Shown here piece by piece: positions 33,492-41,939 of a stretch of DNA of 64,000 nt. How positions within the stretch are numbered: position 1 is the first letter of the stretch; every line of letters begins with the position of its first letter. A program made the translations under genes and the position numbers. Under the pieces are notes generated by a model. It was not told the DNA's origin. It was given only the letters and a program-made list of their open reading frames with translations, and searched no databases. Origin of the DNA: Saccharopolyspora erythraea (GTDB lineage Bacteria; Actinomycetota; Actinomycetes; Mycobacteriales; Pseudonocardiaceae); contig NZ_CP054839.1 of the NCBI RefSeq assembly GCF_018141105.1, positions 6,637,411-6,701,410 on the forward strand, given 5' to 3'.

Positions 33492-33920
33492 TCATGACGG
33501 GTCGACCTGCTTCCTTCGATGCCTGGCGCGGGAGGTTCCCGCGTCGGTCTGGCCACGAGCCACCTGGTGGTTCCCCAGCCGGCCGGACCGGTTCAACCGC
33601 TCCGGGCGCTCCAGATATTCCTGCAGAGCCGAGATGTCGAGTGGCCCCGGTACGCGCAGTGCGCGTGGGAACGCCCGACGCCGCTCGGCCTGGCGAAGAC
33701 ATGCGGTGTCGGGGTGCAGCCACGCGCCCCGCCCCGGAAGCCTCCGCCGTGGGTCCGGGACGGCGGCGGAACCCGCACGACCACCCTCGGCGACCACTCT
33801 CAGCAGCTCGGTAGCCGACGTCCGGACCCGGCATCCCACACACGTTCGCACCGGACCACGGTCTGAGCCCTGGTCACTGGTGTTGGTTGCGCGGATTGCC
33901 GCTCCCTCGCGTCGAGCCAA
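33492..33920 (-). CDS. ylxR: YlxR-family nucleic-acid-binding protein
   Basis: The YlxR (DUF448) core is clear: [29 protein letters not shown]…[51 protein letters not shown]. The CVGCR motif and GRGAWLHP…C…A…RRAFPRALR pattern match, followed by a basic tail. It is in its usual place between nusA and infB. The start is uncertain. The TTG at 33920 gives 142 aa; the GTG at 33851 (MRTCVGC…) gives 119 aa and is nearer to the family length, but neither has a good ribosome site. YlxR proteins bind RNA and have been linked to RNase P and gene regulation. Confidence 0.85.
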   Translation of the reverse strand: MARREGAAIRATNTSDQGSDRGPVRTCVGCRVRTSATELLRVVAEGGRAGSAAVPDPRRRLPGRGAWLHPDTACLRQAERRRAFPRALRVPGPLDISALQEYLERPERLNRSGRLGNHQVARGQTDAGTSRARHRRKQVDPS

Positions 33921-33942
33921 CTGTGATTCTAACCCGCCGCCC

Positions 33943-35001
33943 TCACTCGGCCGAACCCACGGTCGGCACGCCACCAACCGCGGGGTCGAGCCCGGGTGCC
34001 TGGCCCGCCGAGGTGGCGGGCGAACTGGGGTCGGCGTCGCTGCGGATGTCGATCCGCCAGCCGGTCAGCCGGGCCGCCAGCCGGGCGTTCTGGCCCTCCT
34101 TGCCGATGGCGAGCGAGAGCTGGAAGTCGGGCACGACCACGCGGGCGGTCTTGGCCCGCTCGTCGACGACCTCGACCGAGACGACCTTGGCAGGCGAGAG
34201 CGCGTTGCCCACGAACGTGGCCGGGTCGTCGGAGTAGTCGATGATGTCGATCTTCTCGCCGCCGAGCTCGCTCATCACGTTGCGCACGCGCGCGCCCATC
34301 GGGCCGATGCAGGCGCCCTTGGCGTTGACGCCGCCGACGGTGGAGCGGACCGCGATCTTGGAGCGGTGACCGGCCTCGCGGGCGACCGCCGGGATCTCCA
34401 CGGTGCCGTCGGCGATCTCGGGCACCTCCAGCGCGAACAGCCTGCGTACCAGGTTCGGGTGGGTCCGCGAGAGCGTGATCTGCGGGCCCCGGGCGCTGCG
34501 CGAGACGCCGACGACGTAGCACTTGATGCGCATGCCGTGCTCGTAGCGCTCCCCCGGCACCTGCTCGGCGGCGGGGATGACGCCCTCGCTGTCGCCGACC
34601 TGCACGATCACCATGCCGCGCGAGTTGGCCTTGGCGTCGCGCTGGATGACGCCGCCGAGGATCTCGCCCTCCTTGGTGGAGAACTCGCCGAAGGTGCGCT
34701 CGTGCTCGGCGTCGCGCAGCCGCTGCAGGATGACCTGGCGCGCGGTGGTCGCCGCGATCCGGCCGAAGCCCTCAGGGGTGTCGTCCCACTCCTCGGCCAC
34801 GGTGCCGTCGGTGCCCAGGGTGTGGGCGATGACCCGCACGACACCGGTCTTGCGGTCCACCTCCACCCTGGCGTGGGGCTGGTGCCCCTCGGTGTGGCGG
34901 TATGCGGTGAGCAGCGCTGACTCGATGGCTTCCAGGACCGTCTCGAACGGGATGCCCTTGTCGCTCTCGATCGCCCGCAGCGCCGCGATGTCGACGTTCA
35001 C
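33943..35001 (-). CDS. nusA: transcription termination/antitermination factor NusA
   Basis: 352 aa, the length of actinobacterial NusA without the E. coli acidic repeats. Domains are the N-terminal RNA polymerase-binding domain ([39 protein letters not shown]), S1 ([26 protein letters not shown]), and KH1 and KH2 ([45 protein letters not shown] and [30 protein letters not shown]). It modulates pausing, termination and rRNA antitermination. The GTG start overlaps the rimP stop by four bases (GTGA), so the two are translationally coupled. GGAGGAG lies upstream. Confidence 0.96.
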   Translation of the reverse strand: MNVDIAALRAIESDKGIPFETVLEAIESALLTAYRHTEGHQPHARVEVDRKTGVVRVIAHTLGTDGTVAEEWDDTPEGFGRIAATTARQVILQRLRDAEHERTFGEFSTKEGEILGGVIQRDAKANSRGMVIVQVGDSEGVIPAAEQVPGERYEHGMRIKCYVVGVSRSARGPQITLSRTHPNLVRRLFALEVPEIADGTVEIPAVAREAGHRSKIAVRSTVGGVNAKGACIGPMGARVRNVMSELGGEKIDIIDYSDDPATFVGNALSPAKVVSVEVVDERAKTARVVVPDFQLSLAIGKEGQNARLAARLTGWRIDIRSDADPSSPATSAGQAPGLDPAVGGVPTVGSAE

Positions 35002-35555
35002 CTCGACTCCTCCGTGTCTCCCCGGTCGCCCCCGCGCTCGGGGGCGCCGTCCGCAGCCCGCTCCAGCCTGACCAGATCCTCCGCCGGTGGCTGCTGGAAT
35101 TCCACCTCGACCACTGCGCGCTCGACGTCGCGGTAGGCCAGCGTGCGGATCTCGCCACCTGCCAGCACGACCACGCCCTCATCATCGGCTTCGCCGACCC
35201 GGACCACCAAATCGGAGCCGTCGGCCAGCCGCACCCGGACCAGCCGGTAGCGGGCCCGCCGCCAGTGCCGCGGCCTGGTGAGCGGCCGGTCGACCCCCGG
35301 GGAGGTCACCTCGAGCGTGTAGGAGCCCGCGAGCACGTGCTCGTGGGCGTCGAGGACCTTCGACACGGCGCGGCTGATCTCGGAGATCTCGTCGAGGCCG
35401 ACGCCCTCTTCGGCGTCGACGACGACCTTGACCAGCCGGCGGCGCCCGGCCTGCTGCACGTCGAGCTCCTCGAGGTCGAAGCCGGCCGCCGAGACGGCCT
35501 CGGCCACGACTGGCTCCAGTCGCGCGGCGACCTCACCGCGCGGCGGGCTGGACAC
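34998..35555 (-). CDS. rimP: ribosome maturation factor RimP
   Basis: 185 aa. RimP assists 30S subunit assembly. The two domains are visible: [61 protein letters not shown], then [39 protein letters not shown]. The SPGVDRPL motif is diagnostic. The acidic C-terminal tail is long. The start is the GTG at 35555 with GAGGGAG upstream. First gene of the rimP–nusA–ylxR–infB operon, with its promoter in the gap to 35932. Confidence 0.95.
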   Translation of the reverse strand: MSSPPRGEVAARLEPVVAEAVSAAGFDLEELDVQQAGRRRLVKVVVDAEEGVGLDEISEISRAVSKVLDAHEHVLAGSYTLEVTSPGVDRPLTRPRHWRRARYRLVRVRLADGSDLVVRVGEADDEGVVVLAGGEIRTLAYRDVERAVVEVEFQQPPAEDLVRLERAADGAPERGGDRGDTEESR

Positions 35556-35932
35556 GTTGGCACTCCCTCAAAGTCGTTACAGGGTCATTCGGCTGACCCG
35601 CAGCGTTGCGGTGCGCTCGTTCGCGCGGTCCGCGACGCCGGCCTGCGGCGGCACGCCGACCCGCGACCAGTGCTGCCCGTGCCGGTCGCGGTCGCCCAGC
35701 GTATCGCGTCCCGCGTGGCCGAGCCGCGCGCGGCGCGCAGCACCACCCACCCGCCGACGCGGGGTGGACGGGGATGGCTTTGGCGCGATGCCGGAACCGC
35801 CCGGACTCCGCCGTCGCGGGGCCGGTGCGCGAGATCCGGCGTCCGAGCCAAGCAACCCTACATCCGGCCCCGCCGGTGATCGTCGCGAGGCACCGCGCGG
35901 CGCCGAGATCAGCGCTGGCAGGATGGTGCGGC
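35556..35932. other. 377-bp gap between divergent rimP and lipoprotein genes
   Basis: This must carry the rimP operon promoter and probably that of the opposite gene. I see no RNA structure, clear −10/−35 pair or conserved motif. Open frames across it are Arg/Pro-rich shadow frames without ribosome sites. Confidence 0.4.
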
Positions 35933-36424
35933 GTGGAATCCCCTTCGCGAGCCCGGTACACGTTCGGGCGCCGGTCCGCGCTGCGCCTGTTCGCTCTCGC
36001 CCCCGCGGCGGTGGCGCTGACCACGGCGTGCACGCCGACCGCGGAGGAACCCGATCCGCTGCTGGCCGCGGCGACCGCGGCCAGGAAGGACGCGGCGCTG
36101 GCCGAGGCGGTCGCGCGCGCCCACACCGGCCTGGCGGAGCAGGCGGGAGAGGTCGCCGCCGCCCGCAAGGCCCACGCGCAGGCGCTCCAGCGCGAGATCG
36201 ACCGGATGAACCCGCCGGACCCGGACAAGCCGCCGTCGGTGCCCGACCCCGGGCCGCAGCAGGCTCCGGCCTCGGCCGAACAGGCGAGTGCCGCGCTGGC
36301 CGAGGCGCTGCGCGCGGCGAAGGACCGGCTGGGCGGGATGGTGCCCGCGCTGCCGCCGTACCGGGCGGGGCTGGCCGGGTCGATCTCGGCGAGCTGCGCC
36401 TGCCTGCTGGAGGTGTTGTCGTGA
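35933..36424 (+). CDS. Tat-like/lipoprotein, Rv2843-type position
   Basis: 163 aa from the GTG at 35933. The N-terminus TFGRRSALRLFALAPAAVALTTACT has twin arginines and a lipobox-like LTTAC (cysteine about residue 32), so it is exported by Tat or Sec and probably lipid-anchored. The mature part is Ala-rich and helical, with a Pro/Asp linker (NPPDPDKPPSVPDPGPQQAPAS) and a cysteine pair in the tail (SASCACLLEVLS). Family not recognised. It lies between rimP and a ferritin-like gene, as Rv2843 does next to Rv2842c and Rv2844 in M. tuberculosis. Its stop overlaps the next start by four bases (GTGA), so the two products may act together. Confidence 0.7.
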   Translation: MESPSRARYTFGRRSALRLFALAPAAVALTTACTPTAEEPDPLLAAATAARKDAALAEAVARAHTGLAEQAGEVAAARKAHAQALQREIDRMNPPDPDKPPSVPDPGPQQAPASAEQASAALAEALRAAKDRLGGMVPALPPYRAGLAGSISASCACLLEVLS

Positions 36425-36867
36425 CCGAGATGACCGAGGAGGCCGCGCGGGCGCTGCGGTCCGCGCTGGGGGCCGAGCACGCCGCCGTCTGGGTGTACGG
36501 GCTGGCCGCCGCCTTCGTCTCGGAGTCCAGGGTCCGCTCCGCGCTGGACGAGGCCATGTCCGCGCACCGGATGCAGCGGGACGAGGCCGACAAGCTGGTC
36601 CGCGACTCCGGGCAGACCCCGCCCGCCGCGCAGCCCGCCTACGACGTGGGCCAGTCGCTCACCGACCAGACCTCGGCGATCCGGGTGCTGGCCAAGGCCG
36701 AGCACGACTGCCAGGTCGGCTGGCGCTCGGTGCTGGAGAACAGCGAGGACCCAGGTCTGCGGCGCACCGCGCTGAACGGGCTCACCACGGCGGCGACCAG
36801 GGCGACCCGGTGGCGGCTGACCATCGGCGAGCGGCCGGCGGCGCCGGAGTTCCCCGGTCAGCCCTGA
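36421..36867 (+). CDS. ferritin-like DUF4439 protein (Rv2844-type)
   Basis: 148 aa, all-helical: EEAARALRSALGAEHAAVWVYGLAAAFVSESRVRSALDEAMSAHRMQRDEADKLV, then QPAYDVGQSLTDQTSAIRVLAKAEHDCQVGWRSVLENSEDPGLRRTALNGLTTAATRATRWRL. The AEHAAVWVYG and AEHDCQVGWR helices resemble the ExxH iron-site helices of ferritin-like DUF4439 proteins. It is translationally coupled to the exported protein upstream. It is in the same neighbourhood (between rimP and proS) in M. tuberculosis. Iron binding is plausible but unproven. Cytoplasmic by sequence. Confidence 0.8.
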   Translation: MTEMTEEAARALRSALGAEHAAVWVYGLAAAFVSESRVRSALDEAMSAHRMQRDEADKLVRDSGQTPPAAQPAYDVGQSLTDQTSAIRVLAKAEHDCQVGWRSVLENSEDPGLRRTALNGLTTAATRATRWRLTIGERPAAPEFPGQP

Positions 36868-36895
36868 CACCCGGCGGGCGCCAGGGCCGGGCCGC

Positions 36896-38071
36896 TCACT
36901 GCGGGGCCTGGTCCTGCGGCCTGCCGAGCTGGAGCGCGTCCTTGGTGACCTCCAGCAGCGCGGGGTCCTTGGCCGGGGTCTTCCTGCCGATGTAGGCCGA
37001 GTCGCCGATCACCACCAGCCGGTCCTGCCGCTGCGAGGCGTAGGCGTGGTCGTTGAGGTCGGGGAAGTTCTTCTCGGCCTGCCTGCCGTCCTCGACGAGG
37101 TCCTTGATGTTGCCGGTGTTGTTCTTGGTGGTCAGCTCGTTGAGCTCGGTGGCGCTCTGCGGGTTCGGCATCAGGACGGTGACCACCGAGGTCAGCACCT
37201 TGTCCCCGTCCGGGAGCGTGGTGGTGTAGAGCGCCCGCGTCAGGTGGTCGCACTCCTGCCGGGCGAAGAACTGCGCGATCCGGGAGGTCGAGATGCTCTT
37301 GCAGCCCTGGAAGGCGTCCTCCTTGGTCACCGGCGCGAACTGGTACTTGGTCCGCGGCGCGGTGTCCTGGGCCTGCGGCTCGGGCTCCGAGCCGGGCTTG
37401 AGGGCGATCCACAGCAGGCCGGAGATGACGGCGACCGCGCACAGCCCGGCCACGCGCAGCAGCCAGCCCATCGGTGTGACCCTGCCCGCCGGTTGGCGGG
37501 CGCCGGCGGCGCGCGCGTTGCCCGGCCCGGCGGCCGGAGCGTGCCCCGGTGCCTGCTGGGGCTGCGCCGGGTAGGGCTGCTTGGCGGTCGGCTGCGGACC
37601 GCGGGGCTGCGGGTTCGACGGGTACTGGCCGTGGTGCGCCTGCGGCATCGGCTGCTGCGCCGTCGGATGCGGCTGCTGGGGCTGGTAGCCGGGGCCGGTG
37701 GAGGCGGCGGGGTGCGCCTGGCCGACGTGGTGCGGCCCGCTGGAGGCCCCCGGCTGCGGCGTGACGTGGGTGGGCCCGCTGGAGGACGCCGGGTGCTGCT
37801 GACCCACCTGGTGCGGCCCGCTCGACGACGCCGGCTGCGGCGTGAGGTGAGTCGGCCCGCTGGAGGACGCCGGGTGCTGCTGACCCACCTGGTGCGGCCC
37901 GCTCGACGACGCCGGCTGCTGCGCCGTCGGCTGCGGGAACGCGGGGCGGGTCTTCTCCTCCCCGGCCTCTTCCGGGTCGGGCGGCTCGCTCCGGTTCTCC
38001 GGTCGTACCCGCGAGTTGTCGCGAGTCAGCGGCGTCGTCTCGCGCTGTGTGTTGGGGAGCGAGCCCGTCAT
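36896..38071 (-). CDS. repeat-rich single-pass membrane protein
   Basis: About 391 aa. The N-terminal half is disordered and rich in Gln, Pro, Ser, His and Gly, with 27-residue repeats (PASSSGPHQVGQQHPASSSG…). One transmembrane segment follows (MGWLLRVAGLCAVAVISGLLWIAL, about 205–228). A globular C-terminal domain outside the membrane follows (KYQFAPVTKEDAFQGCKSISTSRIAQFFARQECDHLTRALYTTTLPDG), with two cysteines that could pair and an ending KTPAKDPALLEVTKDALQLGRPQDQ. Family not recognised. The start is uncertain: the ATG at 38071 and a GTG at 38107 are both in frame, and neither has a strong ribosome site. Confidence 0.65.
   Translation of the reverse strand: MTGSLPNTQRETTPLTRDNSRVRPENRSEPPDPEEAGEEKTRPAFPQPTAQQPASSSGPHQVGQQHPASSSGPTHLTPQPASSSGPHQVGQQHPASSSGPTHVTPQPGASSGPHHVGQAHPAASTGPGYQPQQPHPTAQQPMPQAHHGQYPSNPQPRGPQPTAKQPYPAQPQQAPGHAPAAGPGNARAAGARQPAGRVTPMGWLLRVAGLCAVAVISGLLWIALKPGSEPEPQAQDTAPRTKYQFAPVTKEDAFQGCKSISTSRIAQFFARQECDHLTRALYTTTLPDGDKVLTSVVTVLMPNPQSATELNELTTKNNTGNIKDLVEDGRQAEKNFPDLNDHAYASQRQDRLVVIGDSAYIGRKTPAKDPALLEVTKDALQLGRPQDQAPQ
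37690..37915. repeat. 81-bp tandem repeat in coding sequence
   Basis: Two nearly exact 81-bp units (37835–37915 and 37754–37834) and a degenerate third down to about 37690. On the minus strand they encode the 27-aa unit PASSSGPHQVGQQH + PASSSGPTHLTPQ, itself made of two related halves. Confidence 0.8.
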
Positions 38072-38165
38072 GTCTTCGGGCGCACCATTCGGGTCAGGCA
38101 CGGGCACCAACCGTAGCGGTTGTGGATATCAGTTCGAAAACGACGTGCGCGGCGACGACGGTCGG

Positions 38166-39188
38166 TCACCACCGGAGTGCGTTGAGTGCCAGATCCACGT
38201 CCTGGTCGGTGTTGTAGAGGTGGAACGACAGCCGCGCGCGACCAGCCCGCGCCGAGCAGGCCACCCCGGCCGCGGTGAGCTTGGACACAGCGTCCGGCGC
38301 GTCGACCGCCACGATCGCCGAGTCGCCGGGCGGCATGCCCAGCCCGTCGCGCAGCCGGTTGGCCAGTCCGGTGCAGTGCCGGGAGACCTCGGCGAGGTCC
38401 AGCCCGGACAGCCACTCCATCGCGACGGCCCCGCCCACCTGCGAGAACCACGTCGGGGAGAGGTCGAGGGCCCGGGCGTCGCCTGCCAGCCGCAGCGGCA
38501 GGCCGTAGGTGGTGCTCCACGGGTCCTCCCCCGCGTACCAGTTCGCGTTGCCGGGCCGCAAGGCCGGCGAGTCGGCGCCGAGGGCCAGCCAGGCCGCGCC
38601 GCGCGGGGCGAGCAGCCACTTGTAGGCGGCGACGACCACCCAGTCGGCCCAGTCCAGGCTCAACGGCGTCCACCCCGCCGCCTGGGTCGCGTCGAGCAGC
38701 ACGCGGGCCGGTCCGGCGTTCTCGCGCAACGCGTCCAGGTCGACGAACCGGCCGTCGCCGGACTGCACGACGCTCACCGCGACCAGGTCGAACTCCGGCG
38801 CGCGCCGGGGGATGTCGGCCAGCTCGACCTCGGTCACGCTGACCCCGCGGTCGTGGTGGGCGGCGAACGGGAACGACACGCTGGTGAACTCACCCTCGGC
38901 GACCAGCACCCGCGCCCCGTCCGGCAGGCTGCCCGCGACCAGGCCGACGAGCTGCGCCGCCGACGCGCCGGTGGCGACCCGTTCGACCGGCACGCCGACC
39001 AGCCTGGCGAAGGCCGAGCGCGCCGCCGCGACCGAGCTGTCGAAGTCGCCGGGCCGGTCCAGCCCGGACGACCACCGCGAGACCGACTCGCCGACCGCGG
39101 CGGCGGCCTTCGCGGTCGGGATGCCGATGCTCGCGGTGTTCAGGTAGCCCGGTGGCACGTCGAAGTCCGCGCCGAACGCGTGTCGCAT
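38166..39188 (-). CDS. class V aminotransferase (NifS/IscS-fold, non-cysteine-desulfurase type)
   Basis: 340 aa, PLP-dependent. The pyridoxal lysine is in VVVAAYKWLLAPRGAAWLAL, with the preceding aspartate region VLLDATQAAGWTPLSLDWADWVVV. The N-terminus YLNTASIGIPTAKAAAAVGESVSRWSSG is the usual substrate-side motif. It lacks an obvious desulfurase cysteine loop, so it is more likely an aminotransferase or kynureninase-like lyase than IscS. I chose the ATG at 39188 over 39197 because GAGG lies nine bases upstream. The substrate is unknown. Monocistronic. Confidence 0.85.
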   Translation of the reverse strand: MRHAFGADFDVPPGYLNTASIGIPTAKAAAAVGESVSRWSSGLDRPGDFDSSVAAARSAFARLVGVPVERVATGASAAQLVGLVAGSLPDGARVLVAEGEFTSVSFPFAAHHDRGVSVTEVELADIPRRAPEFDLVAVSVVQSGDGRFVDLDALRENAGPARVLLDATQAAGWTPLSLDWADWVVVAAYKWLLAPRGAAWLALGADSPALRPGNANWYAGEDPWSTTYGLPLRLAGDARALDLSPTWFSQVGGAVAMEWLSGLDLAEVSRHCTGLANRLRDGLGMPPGDSAIVAVDAPDAVSKLTAAGVACSARAGRARLSFHLYNTDQDVDLALNALRW

Positions 39189-39280
39189 GCCGAGCATCCT
39201 CGCCGTCCGGCCCCGGCGGTGTCGACCTACCGCCACCGCGCCGGCGGCGCGGTAGATCGGCGACGCCTACCGTGGGGCGC

Positions 39281-39691
39281 ATGCACAGCGAGGAGATCGA
39301 GGTCCGGACCGGATCGGTGGAGGTCGTCTACGACCTCAACGCCGAGTGCGAGCGCTTCCTGGCCTCCGCGGGCGCGCGCGACGGGCTGCTCAACGTCTGG
39401 GTGCCGCACGCGACCGCGGGGCTGGCGATCATCGAGACGGGCGCGGGCAGCGACGACGACCTGCTCATGGCGCTGCGCGAGCTGCTGCCCGCCGACGGGC
39501 GGTGGCGGCACGAGCACGGCTCGCCTGGGCACGGGCGGGACCACGTGCTGCCCGCCGTGGTCCCGCCGTACGCCTCCATCCCGGTGCTCGGCGGCGAGCT
39601 GGCGCTGGGCACCTGGCAGTCGGTGTGCCTGGTGGACACCAACGTCGACAACCCCGTCCGGCGCGTCCGCCTGAGCTTCCTGCCCGGCTGA
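39281..39691 (+). CDS. YjbQ-family (UPF0047) protein
   Basis: 136 aa, the family size. Recognisable parts are VYDLNAECERFLASAGARDGLLNVWVPHATAGLAIIETGAGSDDDLLMALRELLP, then the His-rich loop WRHEHGSPGHGRDHVLPAVVPPYASIPVLGGELALGTWQSVCLVDTNVDNPVRRVRLSFL. The HATAGLAI and GxxxDH motifs are conserved. Members show weak thiamine-phosphate synthase activity; the true role is unknown. It diverges from the class V aminotransferase with 92 bp between starts. Confidence 0.9.
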   Translation: MHSEEIEVRTGSVEVVYDLNAECERFLASAGARDGLLNVWVPHATAGLAIIETGAGSDDDLLMALRELLPADGRWRHEHGSPGHGRDHVLPAVVPPYASIPVLGGELALGTWQSVCLVDTNVDNPVRRVRLSFLPG

Positions 39692-39764
39692 GAGCTGCAC
39701 CGCAAGCGGCGCCGGCCGAGTGGCCACCCCCACGACCGGCACCGTCGCGTGTTCTCAGGTGCAG
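39692..39764. repeat. intergenic repeat element, copy E (left part only)
   Basis: The stretch AAGCGGCG–…–GACCGGCACCGTCGCG–GTTCTC follows the left third of element A (6791–6850). It lies between the convergent yjbQ and MFS genes and runs into the MFS stop codon at 39755. Confidence 0.6.
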
Positions 39765-40933
39765 ACCGCCGCTTCCTCCGCGACGACGACCGGAGCCCGC
39801 CGGGACATGCGCAGTTCCGGCACCACCGTCAGGATTCCGACCGCGGCCAGCGCCGCCCCCAGCCAGAGCGGGGCGCGCAGGCCGTGGGCGCCGATGGCCA
39901 CGCCACCGCCCCACGAGCCGATGATCACGCCGAGCGTGATGAACGACGAGTGCACCGTGTTGACCAGCGGCCGGGCGTTCCCGGCGCGCTGCACCCGGGT
40001 GATCATCGCGGGGTTCATGGTCACCCCGACCAGGCCGATGCCGAGCATCGCCACCACGGCGAGGACGCTGAGGTGGGCCAGCAGCGCGAATGCGGTGAGG
40101 AACCCGAGGTTGAGCACCAGCCCGGCCAGCAGGACGGCGATCGCGTGGCGGTCGGCGAGCCTGCCGACCACGGTGTTGCCGACGACCGTCGCGGCGCCGT
40201 AGGCGATCAGCAGCAGCGGGACGGTCCCGGTGGCGAAGCCGCTGAGCTCGGTGAGGATCGGTGCGAGGTAGCTGAACGCCGAGAACGTGGCGCCGATGAT
40301 GAGCGTGCTCGTCGCCAGTGCCAGCCACAGCCGGGGCCGGGTGAACGCGCCGAGCTCGGCGCGGAAGTCGCCGCCGTCGCCGGCCCGCTCCAGCCTCGGC
40401 ACGCCGACGGCGGTGCACAGCGCGGCGAGCACCGCCAGCGCGGTGATCGCCCAGAAGGCCGCCCGCCAGCCGTGGCGCTCGCCGACCACGGTCGACAGCG
40501 GCAGCCCCAGCAGCGTGCCCAGCATCAGGCCGTTCATGGCCACCGCGACGGCGCGTCCGCGCACCTCCGGTCGCGCGAGCCTGGCGCACAGCGAGATCGC
40601 GACCCCGAAGAACGCCGCGGACGCGACTCCGGTGACGACGCGGGCGATCATCATCACGGCGTAGCCGGAGGCGGTGGCGGCCATCAGGTTGCCTGCGAGG
40701 AAGACCGCGAACAGCACCATCAGGGCGGGTTTCGGGCGCATCCGCAGCACCAGGGCGGTCAGCACCGGCCCGCCCAGCGCCATCGCCACCGCGAAGGCGG
40801 TGATGAGGTAGCCGACCTGCGGCACGGTGACCGCCAGCCCGGCGGCCACCTGCGGCATCAGGCCGGCCACGACGAACTCGCTGGTGACCATGGCGAAGAT
40901 GCCCATGGCCAGCACGTACACGGCACGAGGCAT
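39755..40933 (-). CDS. MFS efflux transporter (DHA1 type)
   Basis: 392 aa with twelve predicted membrane segments. The loop-2/3 motif is present as GYLITAFAVAMALGGPVLTALVLRMRPKPAL, with ARVVTGVASAAFFGVAISLCARLARPEVRGRAVAVAMNGLMLGTLLGLP as the motif C-like antiporter signature in helix 5. It resembles AraJ/chloramphenicol-type drug:H+ antiporters. It lies 106 bp downstream of the TetR gene, in the same direction. An operator-like GATCTGTACA in that gap matches one ahead of the TetR gene. Repression by that TetR protein and export of a drug or metabolite are the likely picture. Confidence 0.9.
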   Translation of the reverse strand: MPRAVYVLAMGIFAMVTSEFVVAGLMPQVAAGLAVTVPQVGYLITAFAVAMALGGPVLTALVLRMRPKPALMVLFAVFLAGNLMAATASGYAVMMIARVVTGVASAAFFGVAISLCARLARPEVRGRAVAVAMNGLMLGTLLGLPLSTVVGERHGWRAAFWAITALAVLAALCTAVGVPRLERAGDGGDFRAELGAFTRPRLWLALATSTLIIGATFSAFSYLAPILTELSGFATGTVPLLLIAYGAATVVGNTVVGRLADRHAIAVLLAGLVLNLGFLTAFALLAHLSVLAVVAMLGIGLVGVTMNPAMITRVQRAGNARPLVNTVHSSFITLGVIIGSWGGGVAIGAHGLRAPLWLGAALAAVGILTVVPELRMSRRAPVVVAEEAAVCT

Positions 40934-40978
40934 CTCAGCGCTCCGTCCTCGGTTCGGGGTTCATCTCGGGACCCTTTC

Positions 40979-40999
40979 TTGACTGATCTGTACAAAATT
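40979..40999. promoter_or_regulatory. TetR operator-like site ahead of the MFS gene
   Basis: The sequence TTGACTGATCTGTACAAAATT lies about 55 bp upstream of the MFS start. It matches the complement of 41633–41653 (TTGACCGATCTGTACAGAACT) at 18 or more of 21 positions. Confidence 0.65.
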
Positions 41000-41039
41000 C
41001 CGCCATGCGAAGACCACCAGCGGTGACGGGAGGTTTGCG

Positions 41040-41615
41040 TCAGAGGTTCGAGAGCGTGCCTTCCACGACGTCCAGCAGCTCGTCCCGGCCGCGCACCTTC
41101 CCCAGCACGCGCAGGCCGTAGTAGGTGCTCTGCACCGACCGCGCCACCTGCTCGGGCGAGCGGTCCGGCGACAGCTCGCCGGTGCGCTGCCCGAGGGCGA
41201 CCAGGTCGCGGAGGATGCCTTCGAGCCGGTCGAACTCGCGCCGGGCGAACTCGGCGACGGTGCCGGTGCGCCCGGCGGCATCCACGGCGGCGTTGATCGT
41301 CAGGCAGCCCCGGTGGTCCGGGTCTGCCACGTCCAGGCCGATCACCCAGACCATCAGCTCGCGCAGCCGGTCCTTGACCGGGCCGGGCTTGTCCAGGATC
41401 TCCAGCACCGGCGCGAACTCGCGGTCGGCGTAGCGGCGCAGCGCGGCCTCGTAGAGGGCGCGCTTGCTGCCGAAGGCGTTGTAGAGGCTGCCCCGGCCGA
41501 GGCCGGTGCACTCGCAGAGGTCCTGGGTCGAGGTGGCCTCGTAGCCCTTCACCCAGAACACCCGCATCGCGGCGTCGACAGCGGCACCCTCGTCGAACTC
41601 CCTCGGCCTGCCCAC
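41040..41615 (-). CDS. TetR/AcrR-family repressor
   Basis: 191 aa. The N-terminal helix-turn-helix is clear: GRPREFDEGAAVDAAMRVFWVKGYEATSTQDLCECTGLGRGSLYNAFGSKRALYEAALRRYADREF. The C-terminal ligand domain is typical for the AcrR/YbiH group (GCLTINAAVDAAGRTGTVAEFARREFDRLEGILRDLV). A copy of the GATCTGTACA motif lies just upstream of its start and another upstream of the MFS gene, so it probably represses itself and the transporter. The inducer is unknown. Confidence 0.92.
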   Translation of the reverse strand: MGRPREFDEGAAVDAAMRVFWVKGYEATSTQDLCECTGLGRGSLYNAFGSKRALYEAALRRYADREFAPVLEILDKPGPVKDRLRELMVWVIGLDVADPDHRGCLTINAAVDAAGRTGTVAEFARREFDRLEGILRDLVALGQRTGELSPDRSPEQVARSVQSTYYGLRVLGKVRGRDELLDVVEGTLSNL

Positions 41616-41632
41616 GGGAACCGATCCTAGGC

Positions 41633-41653
41633 AGTTCTGTACAGATCGGTCAA
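41633..41653. promoter_or_regulatory. TetR operator-like site ahead of the TetR gene
   Basis: AGTTCTGTACAGATCGGTCAA, about 18 bp upstream of the TetR start. It contains the palindromic CTGTACAG and the inverse of the site at 40979–40999. Confidence 0.7.
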
Positions 41654-41714
41654 CAAAGCGGCGGAAACGCCGCGCTCGGCTGCTTCTCGTTCTGACGGCT
41701 CAGGACGCCGTTGA

Positions 41715-41939
41715 TCACGCAGGCCGGTAGGTGAGGACGTCGCCGGGCTGGCAGTCCAGTTCGCGGCAGATGGCGCTCAGCGTGCTGAAGCGGATCGCCT
41801 TGGCCCGGTCGTTCTTCAGGATGGAGAGGTTCGCAACGGTCACGTCGACGCGCGCGGCGAGCTCGGCCAGGGTCATGCCGCGCTCGGCGAGCAGCCGGTC
41901 GAGGTGGGACTCGATCTGGTGCGGCTTCTCCGGCGGCAT
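41715..41939 (-). CDS. small Xre/Cro-family regulator (YozG-like)
   Basis: 74 aa, almost entirely a Cro/C1-type helix-turn-helix: IESHLDRLLAERGMTLAELAARVDVTVANLSILKNDRAKAIRFSTLSAICRELDCQPGDVLTYRPA. The VTVANLSILKND recognition region is typical for the YozG/DUF2975-partner group. The start codon overlaps the preceding stop (TGATG), so it is translationally coupled to the DUF2975 gene. It probably binds the 33-bp palindrome ahead of that gene. Confidence 0.9.
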   Translation of the reverse strand: MPPEKPHQIESHLDRLLAERGMTLAELAARVDVTVANLSILKNDRAKAIRFSTLSAICRELDCQPGDVLTYRPA

